Origin: Mycobacterium sp.
GTDB taxonomy: Bacteria > Actinomycetota > Actinomycetes > Mycobacteriales > Mycobacteriaceae
Direction: 5' to 3'
NCBI GenBank assembly: GCA_025965815.1
Contig: JAOPWF010000511.1
Coordinates: 1-7,281, forward strand
Length of the DNA stretch: 7,281 nt
Positions 1 to 5,998 of the stretch are shown piece by piece; position 1 is the first letter of the stretch; every line of letters starts with the position of its first letter. Below the pieces are notes generated by a model, which saw only the letters and a list, made by a program, of their open reading frames with translations, had not been told where the DNA came from and did not search any database. The position numbers and the translations under genes are program-made.

Positions 1-1220
1 ATCGGCCACGTGTCGGTGTCGTCGGCCTCGACGAAACCGCTGATGCCGAAGGTGGCCGCCGTCATCAGGTTCACGGTGTCGCGGAGCTCAGGAGGCGCGT
101 CGCGTTCGACCAGACTCCAATGGAACAGCTCGAAGTGTTCTGGTCCTCTCGGTACCCAGACCCGCCAGCTGAGGAAGGCCGACGGGGTGCCGTCGGGGAA
201 CTGGAACGGCATGCACAGCGCGGCCGTATTCGGCCACAGCTGACCGACCTGCGGGGTGTACCCCGCAAGGATCTTCAGTTGCCCATCGTCGAATCGGTCT
301 GGCAGCCCGTCCACCATCTCGGGTGACATTCCCGGCGGCGGAACCAGGTGCAGCCGCTCCATCGGCGACATGTCCGCGAGGTTCTTGCCCTTGAGCGCGT
401 TGACGTAGTGCTCGTTGGTCAGATCGAAGCACCGCACGAAATGGCCGTTGTAGCTGGCGCTGACTCCGGCCATTGCCGGCTCCTGCGACTCGCCCTCTGT
501 GGAGAGCAGTTGCAGTTCCTGCATCGAACGGTGCAGCGACAGCGTGTGGAAGATGTCTCCGGCGAACTGCTCGGCGGCGCTCTTCCAGTTCGCCTTGATG
601 ATGAACCGCTGGGGATGGCCGAGCACCGTCATGCCACTGGGCGTGCGGTCGAACATCAGGTCCCAGTACCAGGTCATCGGGCCGAGGTACTCGCGCAGAG
701 TCGGGGCGTTCTCGTCGAAGGTCGCGAAGATCATGCCGCAGTAGGTCTCCACCCGACCCTTCGTCAGACCGAGCTCGGACTTCGGCCGCAACAGTCCGTG
801 CATGTCCTCCCGAGCGATGGGTGCGCCGACGAAGCTACCGTCGGACTTGTAAACCCAACCGTGGTAGGCACATTGGAACGTCTTGGCGTTGCCGGCCTCG
901 AACCGGCACACCTTGGCCGCTCGGTGCGCGCACACGTTGAGCGCCACCGTGAAGGTGTTGTCCGCGGCCCGGCTGACGATCACCTGGTCCTCGCCGACAT
1001 ACCGCAGTACGTAGTCGTCGACATTCGGGACTTCGTCCTCGTGCGCCACCACCGTCCACGCCTTGGCGAACAGGTGTTTCAGCTCCAGCTGGTAGAGCTC
1101 GGGGTCGGTCAGAACCCGAAGCGAGACTTCCCGGAAGTCCTTGTCGATCAGCTCCGACAGCGGGGTCCCGTCTGACAGGACAGGTCCGGTCGGAGCGTGT
1201 TTCACCTCATCTATGGTCAC
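1..1220 (-). CDS. Rieske ring-hydroxylating oxygenase, alpha (catalytic) subunit, 3' end outside window
   Basis: Terminal oxygenase subunit that would add O2 to an aromatic ring using electrons from a ferredoxin; cytoplasmic. The reading frame stays open for 406 codons to the left edge, so roughly the last 30-50 residues of a usual 430-460 are missing. A Rieske [2Fe-2S] site is clear: Cys97-x-His99, then Cys117-x2-His120 in the segment CAYHGW. The mononuclear iron site is also visible: EQFAGDIFHTLSLH gives Asp222, His225 and His230, and FVEADDTDTW near residue 396 supplies the carboxylate (Asp400 or Asp401). The GTG start at 1220 was chosen because AAGGAGG lies 7 nt upstream; 14 nt separate it from the SDR stop. 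It is the last operon gene in view. Gln218 replaces the Asn usual in the ENF motif, and Ala101 replaces the Gly usual in CxHRG. The substrate cannot be told from the sequence. A beta subunit may lie beyond the edge. Confidence 0.95.
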   Translation of the reverse strand, partial: MTIDEVKHAPTGPVLSDGTPLSELIDKDFREVSLRVLTDPELYQLELKHLFAKAWTVVAHEDEVPNVDDYVLRYVGEDQVIVSRAADNTFTVALNVCAHRAAKVCRFEAGNAKTFQCAYHGWVYKSDGSFVGAPIAREDMHGLLRPKSELGLTKGRVETYCGMIFATFDENAPTLREYLGPMTWYWDLMFDRTPSGMTVLGHPQRFIIKANWKSAAEQFAGDIFHTLSLHRSMQELQLLSTEGESQEPAMAGVSASYNGHFVRCFDLTNEHYVNALKGKNLADMSPMERLHLVPPPGMSPEMVDGLPDRFDDGQLKILAGYTPQVGQLWPNTAALCMPFQFPDGTPSAFLSWRVWVPRGPEHFELFHWSLVERDAPPELRDTVNLMTAATFGISGFVEADDTDTWP

Positions 1221-1234
1221 GCCGAATCCTCCTT

Positions 1235-2065
1235 CTACTTGTTGTCATGCCCGGGACTGCCGGACATTGAGTCGAATACCGAGGGGTCCGGCGGCCGGGT
1301 GTTCAGCCGCGGCACGTGCAGACCGCCGTCAACCGGGATGGTGGCCCCGGTGATGAAACGGGCCTCCTCGCTGGCCAGAAACGCTGCCACCGGCGCGATG
1401 TCGCCTTCCGGGTCGCCCATCCGGCCCATCGGGATCATCATCGGAATCGCCTCACCCAGCGCGGGGTTGTCGGCCACCATCTGTTCGAAGGCAGCCGATG
1501 CGGCGATCGGAGCGATGGCGTTGACACCGATGTTGTGCCGGGCCCATTGGAAACCGGCGGTCCGGGTCAGCGCCTGCACACCGCCCTTCGCGGTGTTGTA
1601 GTCACCGTGCAACCAGTTGCCGTTGTCGGCGTCGATCGAATAGAAGTTGATGATCCGGCCGCCACCGGCGGCCTTCATGACCGGGAATGCGGTCTGCATG
1701 CCCCACCAGACGCTCCACAGCCCAACTTTCATTGTCTGCTCGAGCATCTCGTCGGTCTTGTATTCCAGCGGGACGTCCGGGGTCAACGAGATCGCATTGT
1801 TCACCAGAACGTCCAGGCCGCCGAAAGACTCCTGCGCGGCTGCAACGGCGCCTTCAATGTCCGCTTTCTGCGACACGTCGGTCTGCACGAACAGTCCTTC
1901 ACCGCCGAGGTCACCGAGGTCGTCGGCGACTCGCTTGCCGGCGTCGGCATCGAATTCGGCGACGATGACCTTGGCCCCCTCGCGGGCGAACCGTCGGGCG
2001 ATTCCCCGCCCGATCCCCTTACCGGCCCCGGTGACGACGGCGACCTTGCCGTCCAGACGGCTCAT
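1235..2065 (-). CDS. Short-chain dehydrogenase/reductase (SDR), candidate cis-dihydrodiol or alcohol dehydrogenase
   Basis: A 276-residue classical-type SDR that oxidises an alcohol or reduces a ketone with a nicotinamide cofactor in the cytoplasm. The Rossmann signature TGAGKGIG is at residues 12-19. Glu37 and Asp39 follow strand 2, which favours NAD(H) over NADP(H). NNA is at 89-91, catalytic Ser143, and YNTAK gives Tyr156 and Lys160. A C-terminal tail of about 25 residues follows the usual VDGG end of the fold. The ATG overlaps the VOC stop by one base (TAATG), suggesting translational coupling. Placed directly before the Rieske alpha gene, it fits a cis-dihydrodiol dehydrogenase, but this is inference from context. 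Oddities: the catalytic-tetrad Asn usually near residue 113-115 is absent (TMKVGLWS) and the usual PG after the second NxxxP stretch reads PI. A ketoreductase acting later in the pathway is an alternative. Confidence 0.9.
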   Translation of the reverse strand: MSRLDGKVAVVTGAGKGIGRGIARRFAREGAKVIVAEFDADAGKRVADDLGDLGGEGLFVQTDVSQKADIEGAVAAAQESFGGLDVLVNNAISLTPDVPLEYKTDEMLEQTMKVGLWSVWWGMQTAFPVMKAAGGGRIINFYSIDADNGNWLHGDYNTAKGGVQALTRTAGFQWARHNIGVNAIAPIAASAAFEQMVADNPALGEAIPMMIPMGRMGDPEGDIAPVAAFLASEEARFITGATIPVDGGLHVPRLNTRPPDPSVFDSMSGSPGHDNK

Positions 2066-2643
2066 TACGCGTTGCTCTCGGAGCCGGCCTTGGCCTCGAC
2101 GACCTCACGCACCCGCGCGCGGAAGTCGGGGTCATGGGTGTGGCTGAAGTTCACGTTCCCGGCCTCACCGTCGAACTCGTGCAGGCCGGTCAGGTCGCGT
2201 TCCGGATCGGCGAAGTCGGCGGTGTAGCCGTGCTCGCGTACCGCGACGATCTCCCACCAGTTGCCGTCAGGGTCGGTGAAATAGAAGGAGGTGTCCCCGT
2301 GCATGTGGCGCGGCTCGGTGATCTGCTTGATGCCCCACTGGTCCTTGATCTCGACCAGCTTCTTATGCGCGGCGTGGACCTCCTCCACGCTGCCCACGTC
2401 GAGCCCGTTGTGTGCCAGCATCGACATCGAACTCTCCTTGCCGGTCTCCACCACCGCGTACGCGTGGTTGGTACCGAGCCGGATCATCATCGATCTGCTG
2501 CTGGGCTGGATGACCTCCAAGCCAAGCACTTCCTCGTAGAAGCGGCGCGCCCTGGCGATGTCGACCGTCTCCAGGGTGCCGTGGCCGAGTCGCTGGAGCT
2601 TCAGGACAGGTTCACCGGTGAACTTGTCTGTGATTGCGGGCAT
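2065..2643 (-). CDS. VOC-superfamily protein, candidate single-module type I extradiol ring-cleavage dioxygenase
   Basis: A 192-residue protein with one beta-alpha-beta3 pair (about residues 16-135) and a polar C-terminal extension. The VOC opening around GHGTLETVD, followed by FYEEVLGLEV, is clear. Predicted metal ligands are His21, His78 and Glu131. It also carries what looks like the second-shell set of extradiol dioxygenases: His60 before the second half, Arg112-His113, Tyr121, and then DPDGNWWE. The stretch from His113 to Glu131 follows the extradiol signature His-x6-Phe-Tyr-x2-Asp-Pro-x-Gly-x3-Glu; only the position two residues before His113 (Pro111) differs. If active it would open a catechol-type ring using Fe(II), for example a product of the flavin monooxygenase encoded upstream. 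One-module extradiol enzymes of about 190 residues are known in rhodococci. Start: ATG at 2643 with AAAAGGA about 8 nt upstream. A glyoxalase-like isomerase or epimerase is the alternative. Confidence 0.88.
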   Translation of the reverse strand: MPAITDKFTGEPVLKLQRLGHGTLETVDIARARRFYEEVLGLEVIQPSSRSMMIRLGTNHAYAVVETGKESSMSMLAHNGLDVGSVEEVHAAHKKLVEIKDQWGIKQITEPRHMHGDTSFYFTDPDGNWWEIVAVREHGYTADFADPERDLTGLHEFDGEAGNVNFSHTHDPDFRARVREVVEAKAGSESNA

Positions 2644-2683
2644 TACAGTGTCCTTTTCTCGTCGTGGGGAACAGGCAGAACGA

Positions 2684-3091
2684 TCAGACGCTGGCTTGCG
2701 GACTGGCTTGCAGGGCTTGCACCGCGGCCGCCATCTGGGCCGAGTCCATGTACTCGTCGATCCGCCGGATACGGCCGTCCACCACCGAGATCCGCTGAAT
2801 GGCGGGAATGGATGCCGGCTGTCCGCCGGGCAGCGTGATGTGGACGACGTGGCGTTGCACGCAGGCGTTGTCCACGATGTCGCGGCCCGCGATCTCGTAG
2901 CGGGGCTGCAGCACGACGAGGCCGGCCAGTGCCGCCAGTGCCTCCCTGGCCGGCTGCCCGACCTGGTCGTAGTTGTGCCAGATCACCGCATCGTCGGTGA
3001 ATAGCGCGTCGAGCGTCGCGGCGTCGCCTGTGGTCAGCGCGGCGACGAACTGCTCCACGGTGGCCAACACATCGTCGTGCTTTTCAGCCAT
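2684..3091 (-). CDS. SnoaL-like / NTF2-fold small protein
   Basis: A 135-residue protein with the NTF2/SnoaL cone-shaped fold pattern: an N-terminal helix (EQFVAALTTGDAATLDALF, about 13-31), the strand TDDAVIWHNYD (32-42), and a late strand pair ending in RISVVDGRIRRIDEYMD. Trp38, His39, Tyr41 and Asp42 are polar or aromatic residues facing the predicted pocket and are candidates for substrate binding. Proteins of this fold include isomerases, dehydratases, epoxide hydrolases and non-catalytic subunits, so the reaction cannot be assigned. Start: ATG at 3091 with GGAAAGGAGA about 9 nt upstream, the strongest site in this part of the operon. It lies 27 nt after the preceding SnoaL-type gene and 40 nt before the VOC gene. 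Its sequence is clearly different from the neighbouring SnoaL-type protein, so this is not a recent tandem duplication. Confidence 0.85.
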   Translation of the reverse strand: MAEKHDDVLATVEQFVAALTTGDAATLDALFTDDAVIWHNYDQVGQPAREALAALAGLVVLQPRYEIAGRDIVDNACVQRHVVHITLPGGQPASIPAIQRISVVDGRIRRIDEYMDSAQMAAAVQALQASPQASV

Positions 3092-3118
3092 GCGACTTGC
3101 TCTCCTTTCCTGGGCCGG

Positions 3119-3565
3119 TCACGGCCATACCTCGGGGGTGAATATCGGGCGTGCGATCCGGGATGAAATACGCCATCCTGCTGCGGTTTTCGTGTACTGG
3201 TCGTGGAATTCGATGATCCGCCCGGTGTCCGTGGCGTAGACCACCGGCTCGCCGCCCTCCGACACCGGACCGTGATAGACCATGGCGCAGACCACCGCCT
3301 CGGCGGCGTCGTCGTCAGCCCTGGTGACATGAAAGTTGGCGAGCAGGTGCCGGGTCGTCACCTTGGGCCGCTCCGCCATGCCCTGCCGCAACTCGTCGTG
3401 ACCGTGGTGGACGATCCCGGCGCGGTCGAACAATGCGTCCGGGGTGAACAGCGCGATCATCGCTTCGAAATCGCCGTTGTCCATGAAGTAAGCGAAGGCA
3501 TTGTTCAGCCGGGTGAGTTCCCAGTGAATCGTCATCGCCTGCGTGGTCATCATGGCTGTCGTCAT
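3119..3565 (-). CDS. SnoaL_4-type NTF2-fold protein (related to ring-hydroxylating dioxygenase beta-subunit fold)
   Basis: A 148-residue protein matching the SnoaL_4 pattern: helix LNNAFAYFMDNGDFEAMIALF (about 20-40), then TPDALFDRAG, Gly55, the TRH signature at Thr71-Arg72-His73, and a terminal HDQYTKTAAGWRISSR with Tyr124, Trp131 and Arg132. The family includes dehydratases, isomerases and structural relatives of Rieske oxygenase beta subunits. At 148 residues it is somewhat short for a true beta subunit (about 160-190). The ATG at 3565 lies 9 nt after the stop of the flavin monooxygenase gene. No good ribosome site precedes it, so reinitiation after that stop is likely. Met5, Met6 (3553, 3550) and Met11 (3535) are alternative starts, and the conserved fold only begins near residue 13. 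Role in the pathway unknown; a lyase or isomerase step, or a partner for the Rieske alpha subunit, would both fit. Confidence 0.85.
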   Translation of the reverse strand: MTTAMMTTQAMTIHWELTRLNNAFAYFMDNGDFEAMIALFTPDALFDRAGIVHHGHDELRQGMAERPKVTTRHLLANFHVTRADDDAAEAVVCAMVYHGPVSEGGEPVVYATDTGRIIEFHDQYTKTAAGWRISSRIARPIFTPEVWP

Positions 3566-3574
3566 GGCAACCCG

Positions 3575-4756
3575 CTAAGCCAGTGCGGCCGGCGGGACGT
3601 CCTCACCGACCAGCAGCGCGCCGACAATCGTGTAGATCTCCGCACTGGCCGCGGCGTGCTGTGCCGCGGTGCGGACGTCGCGCAGGCGTCGTTGCAACGT
3701 CGAGGTGTTGTACATGGCATTGCTGCCCGCCAATCCGAACGCCTCATTGACGATCTCGACGCACTCGGTGTGGGCCCGTGCCACCATCGCACGTTGACGG
3801 GTCGCGGCCAGCGGCGACAGAGATTCGCCAGCGGCCGCCGCCTCCCACATCAGCGCAACCTCTTTCTCGGCCAGTGCCCGAACGGCGGTCAACCGGATGT
3901 CGAGCTGGCCCAGCCGATACTGGAAGACGGGATCCTCAGCCAGCCGCAGGGTGGGATTGAAGGCCGGTCGCTTCGTCTTGGCCAGCTGGCGCAGGTCGCC
4001 AAGGGCGCCCTCGGCGATACCCATGACGACCGCGACATGGGTGGGACCCAGCGCCAGCCGGGCGGGCAGCCTGAACAGCGTGGTGTCCACACTCGCCGGG
4101 CCGAAGAACTGACCCGTGTGCTGGTCCGGCACGAATACGTCCTTGAGGACGAAGTCGTTGCTGTTCGTCCCCCGCAGACCGATCGAGTCCCACGTCTGCA
4201 GGAATTGAGCCTCGTGGGTTGGCACCATCGCCAGCACCATCTCGGGTACACCCATGTCGGTCATGACAGGCGCGCCGTTCTGAAGCACGATGCAGCTACC
4301 CATCACCCACTGGTGCTCATAACTTCCGCTCGCGAGTGGCCACTGCCCGTTGACGACATAGCCGCCGTCGGTACGGACCGCGACCCCCTTGGGCGCAAAA
4401 GCACCGCGCGCCATCGTGTCCGGTCCGTCGGGATAGATCTCGCCGTCGAGGATGTGCTGCGGGAACCGAGCGAATACGGGGGCGAAGTCGGCCCCGATCA
4501 TCACCGTCCATCCTGCCGACGCATCAGCGCGGGAGACCTCCTCGATAACAGCCATGGCCGCGGACAGACTCATCTCTTCGCCGCCGTACTGGCGGGGGAC
4601 GAACATGCGGAACGCTCCGGCGGCGGTGAGCCTGTCGAGCAGATCGGGCGGCACCGCCTTGGTCCCTTCGATCTCGTTGGCCCGTTCGGCAATCTCAGGT
4701 GCGAGCTCCCGGATCGCGTCGAGCACCGTGGTGGTGTCGGCCTCAATGGCTGTCAT
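3575..4756 (-). CDS. Flavin-dependent monooxygenase of acyl-CoA dehydrogenase fold (HsaA/DszC-like group D hydroxylase)
   Basis: A 393-residue protein, the usual length for this family. The N-terminal helical domain (about 10-110) contains AAGAFRMFVPRQYGG. The beta domain (about 115-215) has GQWPLASG (137-144) and WDSIGLRGT (189-197) followed by DVFVP. The C-terminal helical domain ends with LQRRLRD (354-360) and His367 in the position of a conserved His of two-component hydroxylases. These features match the oxygenase half of reduced-flavin hydroxylases that act on phenols or heteroaromatics rather than beta-oxidation dehydrogenases, and a flavin reductase gene lies upstream on the same strand. 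It is the first gene of the main operon. The ATG at 4756 was chosen because GGAGGG lies 5 nt upstream; an in-frame ATG at 4810 would extend the protein by 18 residues into the promoter leader and is unlikely. A true acyl-CoA dehydrogenase remains a weaker alternative. Confidence 0.92.
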   Translation of the reverse strand: MTAIEADTTTVLDAIRELAPEIAERANEIEGTKAVPPDLLDRLTAAGAFRMFVPRQYGGEEMSLSAAMAVIEEVSRADASAGWTVMIGADFAPVFARFPQHILDGEIYPDGPDTMARGAFAPKGVAVRTDGGYVVNGQWPLASGSYEHQWVMGSCIVLQNGAPVMTDMGVPEMVLAMVPTHEAQFLQTWDSIGLRGTNSNDFVLKDVFVPDQHTGQFFGPASVDTTLFRLPARLALGPTHVAVVMGIAEGALGDLRQLAKTKRPAFNPTLRLAEDPVFQYRLGQLDIRLTAVRALAEKEVALMWEAAAAGESLSPLAATRQRAMVARAHTECVEIVNEAFGLAGSNAMYNTSTLQRRLRDVRTAAQHAAASAEIYTIVGALLVGEDVPPAALA

Positions 4757-4824
4757 GCAGTCCCTCCAGTTGACCAAGCGCTCAGGGCAGCGGCCGATGC
4801 CGCCTCTCAATAGATAGCCTTACT

Positions 4825-4850
4825 TGAACACAACTCGTATTATGTGTTCA
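4825..4850. promoter_or_regulatory. Palindromic operator A (main operon)
   Basis: Perfect inverted repeat TGAACACA-N10-TGTGTTCA (26 bp). The inner 24 bp align with the palindromes at 5626-5649 and 6775-6798: the ACA core of each arm is placed at the same distance in all three. Its overlap with the operon -10 points to repression. The likely ligand is the TetR-family protein encoded at 5999-6601; that link is inference. Confidence 0.75.
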
Positions 4851-4868
4851 GTTTCACTGTCGGGTCAA
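4839..4868 (-). promoter_or_regulatory. Promoter of the main catabolic operon
   Basis: Reading the minus strand, the -35 element TTGACC (4868-4863) is followed after 18 nt by the -10 element CATAAT (4844-4839); each matches the sigma-70 consensus at five of six positions. Transcription would start near 4830, giving a leader of about 75 nt before the ATG at 4756. The -10 lies inside the inverted repeat at 4825-4850, so a bound repressor would block polymerase directly. Confidence 0.65.
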
Positions 4869-5020
4869 GGGCTTTGGTCTTATTTCTTTCCGGACCGGCC
4901 GTTGGCCGTCGCGGTGGCCGGGGACAAGAACTCACACGGTGGGGCGGGGGTCAACCGTTGCCGAGGTGGCGGCGGTGATCTGTTGGCGCGCTTATGAATT
5001 CCTGATGGCGATCAGTTGGG

Positions 5021-5566
5021 TTACTCCGACGTGGGCGGTGCGGATGGTGCGACGGCCTCGAGTCGACGGAACTGACTGCCGTGGAATACCAGCGGCGCCA
5101 CACCGGCATCGGTGTGTAGCCGGTGAATCTGCAGCATGATGATGCTGTGGTCGCCCGCCCCAACCTCTTTGAAAATGGAGCAGTCCAACCACACCGATGC
5201 GCCCGGCACGAACACGGCGCCGTCATCTGTCGGAAGCCACTCGATCGCGCTGAAGCGGTCCCCCTTTCCGGACAGGCGCAGGCACGCATGCTCCTGCCCC
5301 TGCGCCAGCACGCTCAAGCCGAGTCGCGCGACGCCCCGTAACCGCGGCCAGGAAGTGGAAGTCTGCTGGATACAGATTCCTACCAGCGGTGGATCGACCG
5401 ACACCGAGACGAACGAGCTCGCCGCCATCCCGACGGGCTTGCCATCATCGCCGATGGCGCACACAGCCGTCACGCCACTGGGAAAACAGCCGAATGCCGC
5501 TCGTAACTCCAGGGGATCGGACGAGACCGGATTCAGTTCGGCCAGCCGATGTTTCGAGTCAGTCAT
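5021..5566 (-). CDS. Flavin reductase (Flavin_Reduct domain), reductase component of a two-component monooxygenase
   Basis: A 181-residue NAD(P)H:flavin oxidoreductase that would hand FMNH2 or FADH2 to the flavin monooxygenase at 3575-4756. The domain covers nearly the whole protein: LRAAFGCFPSGVTAVCA near residues 20-36, the flavin-binding stretch GMAASSFVSVSVDPPLVGI (about 46-64), then GDHSIIMLQI and PLVFHGSQFRRLE near the C-terminus, which carry the family GDH motif. The start is uncertain: ATG at 5566 is preferred because the protein then begins like other family members, but GTG at 5575 and GTG at 5602 are in frame and no strong ribosome site decides. It is separated from the monooxygenase by 264 bp with its own promoter, and it is divergent from the ferredoxin around the palindrome at 5626-5649. 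Confidence 0.92.
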   Translation of the reverse strand: MTDSKHRLAELNPVSSDPLELRAAFGCFPSGVTAVCAIGDDGKPVGMAASSFVSVSVDPPLVGICIQQTSTSWPRLRGVARLGLSVLAQGQEHACLRLSGKGDRFSAIEWLPTDDGAVFVPGASVWLDCSIFKEVGAGDHSIIMLQIHRLHTDAGVAPLVFHGSQFRRLEAVAPSAPPTSE

Positions 5567-5624
5567 TGTGCGCACCGATGCCCCATGGCCGCAATCCTTC
5601 ACGAATGAGATGTTCTAATCGTAT

Positions 5625-5654
5625 GAGACACTATATGGGTAGTATGTCTACTAT
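5625..5654 (+). promoter_or_regulatory. Candidate ferredoxin promoter
   Basis: GAGACA (5625-5630) and TACTAT (5649-5654) are spaced by 18 nt, each matching the sigma-70 consensus at four of six positions. This would give a leader of about 45 nt before the ferredoxin ATG. It is superimposed on operator B. On the opposite strand a possible flavin reductase -10, TACGAT (5623-5618), has no good -35. Confidence 0.35.
5626..5649. promoter_or_regulatory. Palindromic operator B (flavin reductase / ferredoxin)
   Basis: Imperfect inverted repeat AGACA-N14-TGTCT. The outer arms are identical in sequence and spacing to those at 6775-6798; the next two positions of each arm do not pair. Its centre (5637.5) is almost exactly midway between the flavin reductase ATG at 5566 and the ferredoxin ATG at 5706. 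A second, overlapping small palindrome TAGTA-TGTC-TACTA lies at 5640-5653. Best read as a weaker copy of the locus operator. Confidence 0.55.
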
Positions 5655-5705
5655 CGGAACAAACCTCAGCCTGTTCCGCACCCAAGGCCATCGGAGGCGC
5701 CGACC

Positions 5706-5930
5706 ATGGCAGACAGTCAGCCAAAACTTCTCATCACCGTCGACCGGTCGAAGTGCTGTGGGTACACCCTGTGCGCCACCGAGGGTCCGGACGTCTACTC
5801 GATCGACGACGCGGGCTACGCCGTGGCGCCCGAGAGCGTGCCCGCCGAACTGGAGGCTCAGGCGTGCCGGGGCGCGGCGGCATGCCCGGACAGCGCCATC
5901 ACCGTGCGTCGCGCCCAGTCCACCGACTGA
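5706..5930 (+). CDS. Small 3Fe-4S-type ferredoxin
   Basis: A 74-residue electron carrier of the actinobacterial 3Fe-4S type that serves cytochromes P450 and Rieske oxygenases. The cluster motif is Cys17-x5-Cys23 (KCCGYTLCA), with Tyr20 at the variable central position where 4Fe-4S proteins have Cys, and Cys60-Pro61 in ACPDSAI. The acidic strand after PDVYSIDDAG is typical. Extra cysteines at 18 and 54 are not part of the standard motif; Cys54 sits where many relatives have Ala. Start: ATG at 5706 with GGAGG about 8 nt upstream. The probable partner in this locus is the Rieske oxygenase at 1-1220. Known mycobacterial polycyclic-aromatic dioxygenases also use a 3Fe-4S ferredoxin. The matching ferredoxin reductase is not in the window. 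Confidence 0.92.
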   Translation: MADSQPKLLITVDRSKCCGYTLCATEGPDVYSIDDAGYAVAPESVPAELEAQACRGAAACPDSAITVRRAQSTD

Positions 5931-5933
5931 AGG

Positions 5934-5954
5934 GCGACCGGCGGGAGCCGGCGC
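5934..5954. terminator. Possible bidirectional terminator hairpin between ferredoxin and tetR
   Basis: CCGGC-GGGA-GCCGG (5938-5951), extended by GCG/CGC across a single bulged A, lies in the 68-bp gap between two convergent genes. A second palindrome, CGCGATCGCG, is at 5976-5985. Neither is followed by a T-run, so intrinsic termination is uncertain; the location is the main support. Confidence 0.3.
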
Positions 5955-5998
5955 GACCGGGTAAGCCGTCATCGCCGCGATCGCGCGACGCTTGATTG

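Larger units (their letters stand above)
4757..5020. other. Intergenic region carrying the main operon promoter and operator
   Basis: 264 bp without a supportable gene, between the flavin reductase stop and the flavin monooxygenase start. The half next to the monooxygenase holds the promoter, the palindromic operator and the 5' leader described separately. The half from about 4885 to 5020 is GC-rich, with the short hairpin CGGCC-GTT-GGCCG at 4896-4908 and no T-run next to it. I see no convincing terminator for the flavin reductase there. Confidence 0.6.

Noticed and set aside
348..1175. 275-codon plus-strand frame opposite the Rieske alpha gene
   Set aside because: Antisense shadow: the opposite strand encodes intact Rieske and iron-site motifs, and this frame shows none.
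1316..2227. 303-codon plus-strand frame opposite the SDR and VOC genes
   Set aside because: It runs across two well-supported minus-strand genes and lacks a domain pattern or ribosome site.
3203..4813. 536-codon open frame on the plus strand opposite the flavin monooxygenase
   Set aside because: It is antisense to a gene with clear family motifs. Its translation is rich in Arg, His, Gly and Val with no recognisable domain, and its length is explained by high-GC codon bias.
4895..4921. GC-rich hairpins (CGGCC-GTT-GGCCG and CCGGCC...GGCCGG) as a terminator for the flavin reductase
   Set aside because: On the minus-strand transcript the stem is followed by an A-rich, not a U-rich, stretch, so it is not a canonical intrinsic terminator.
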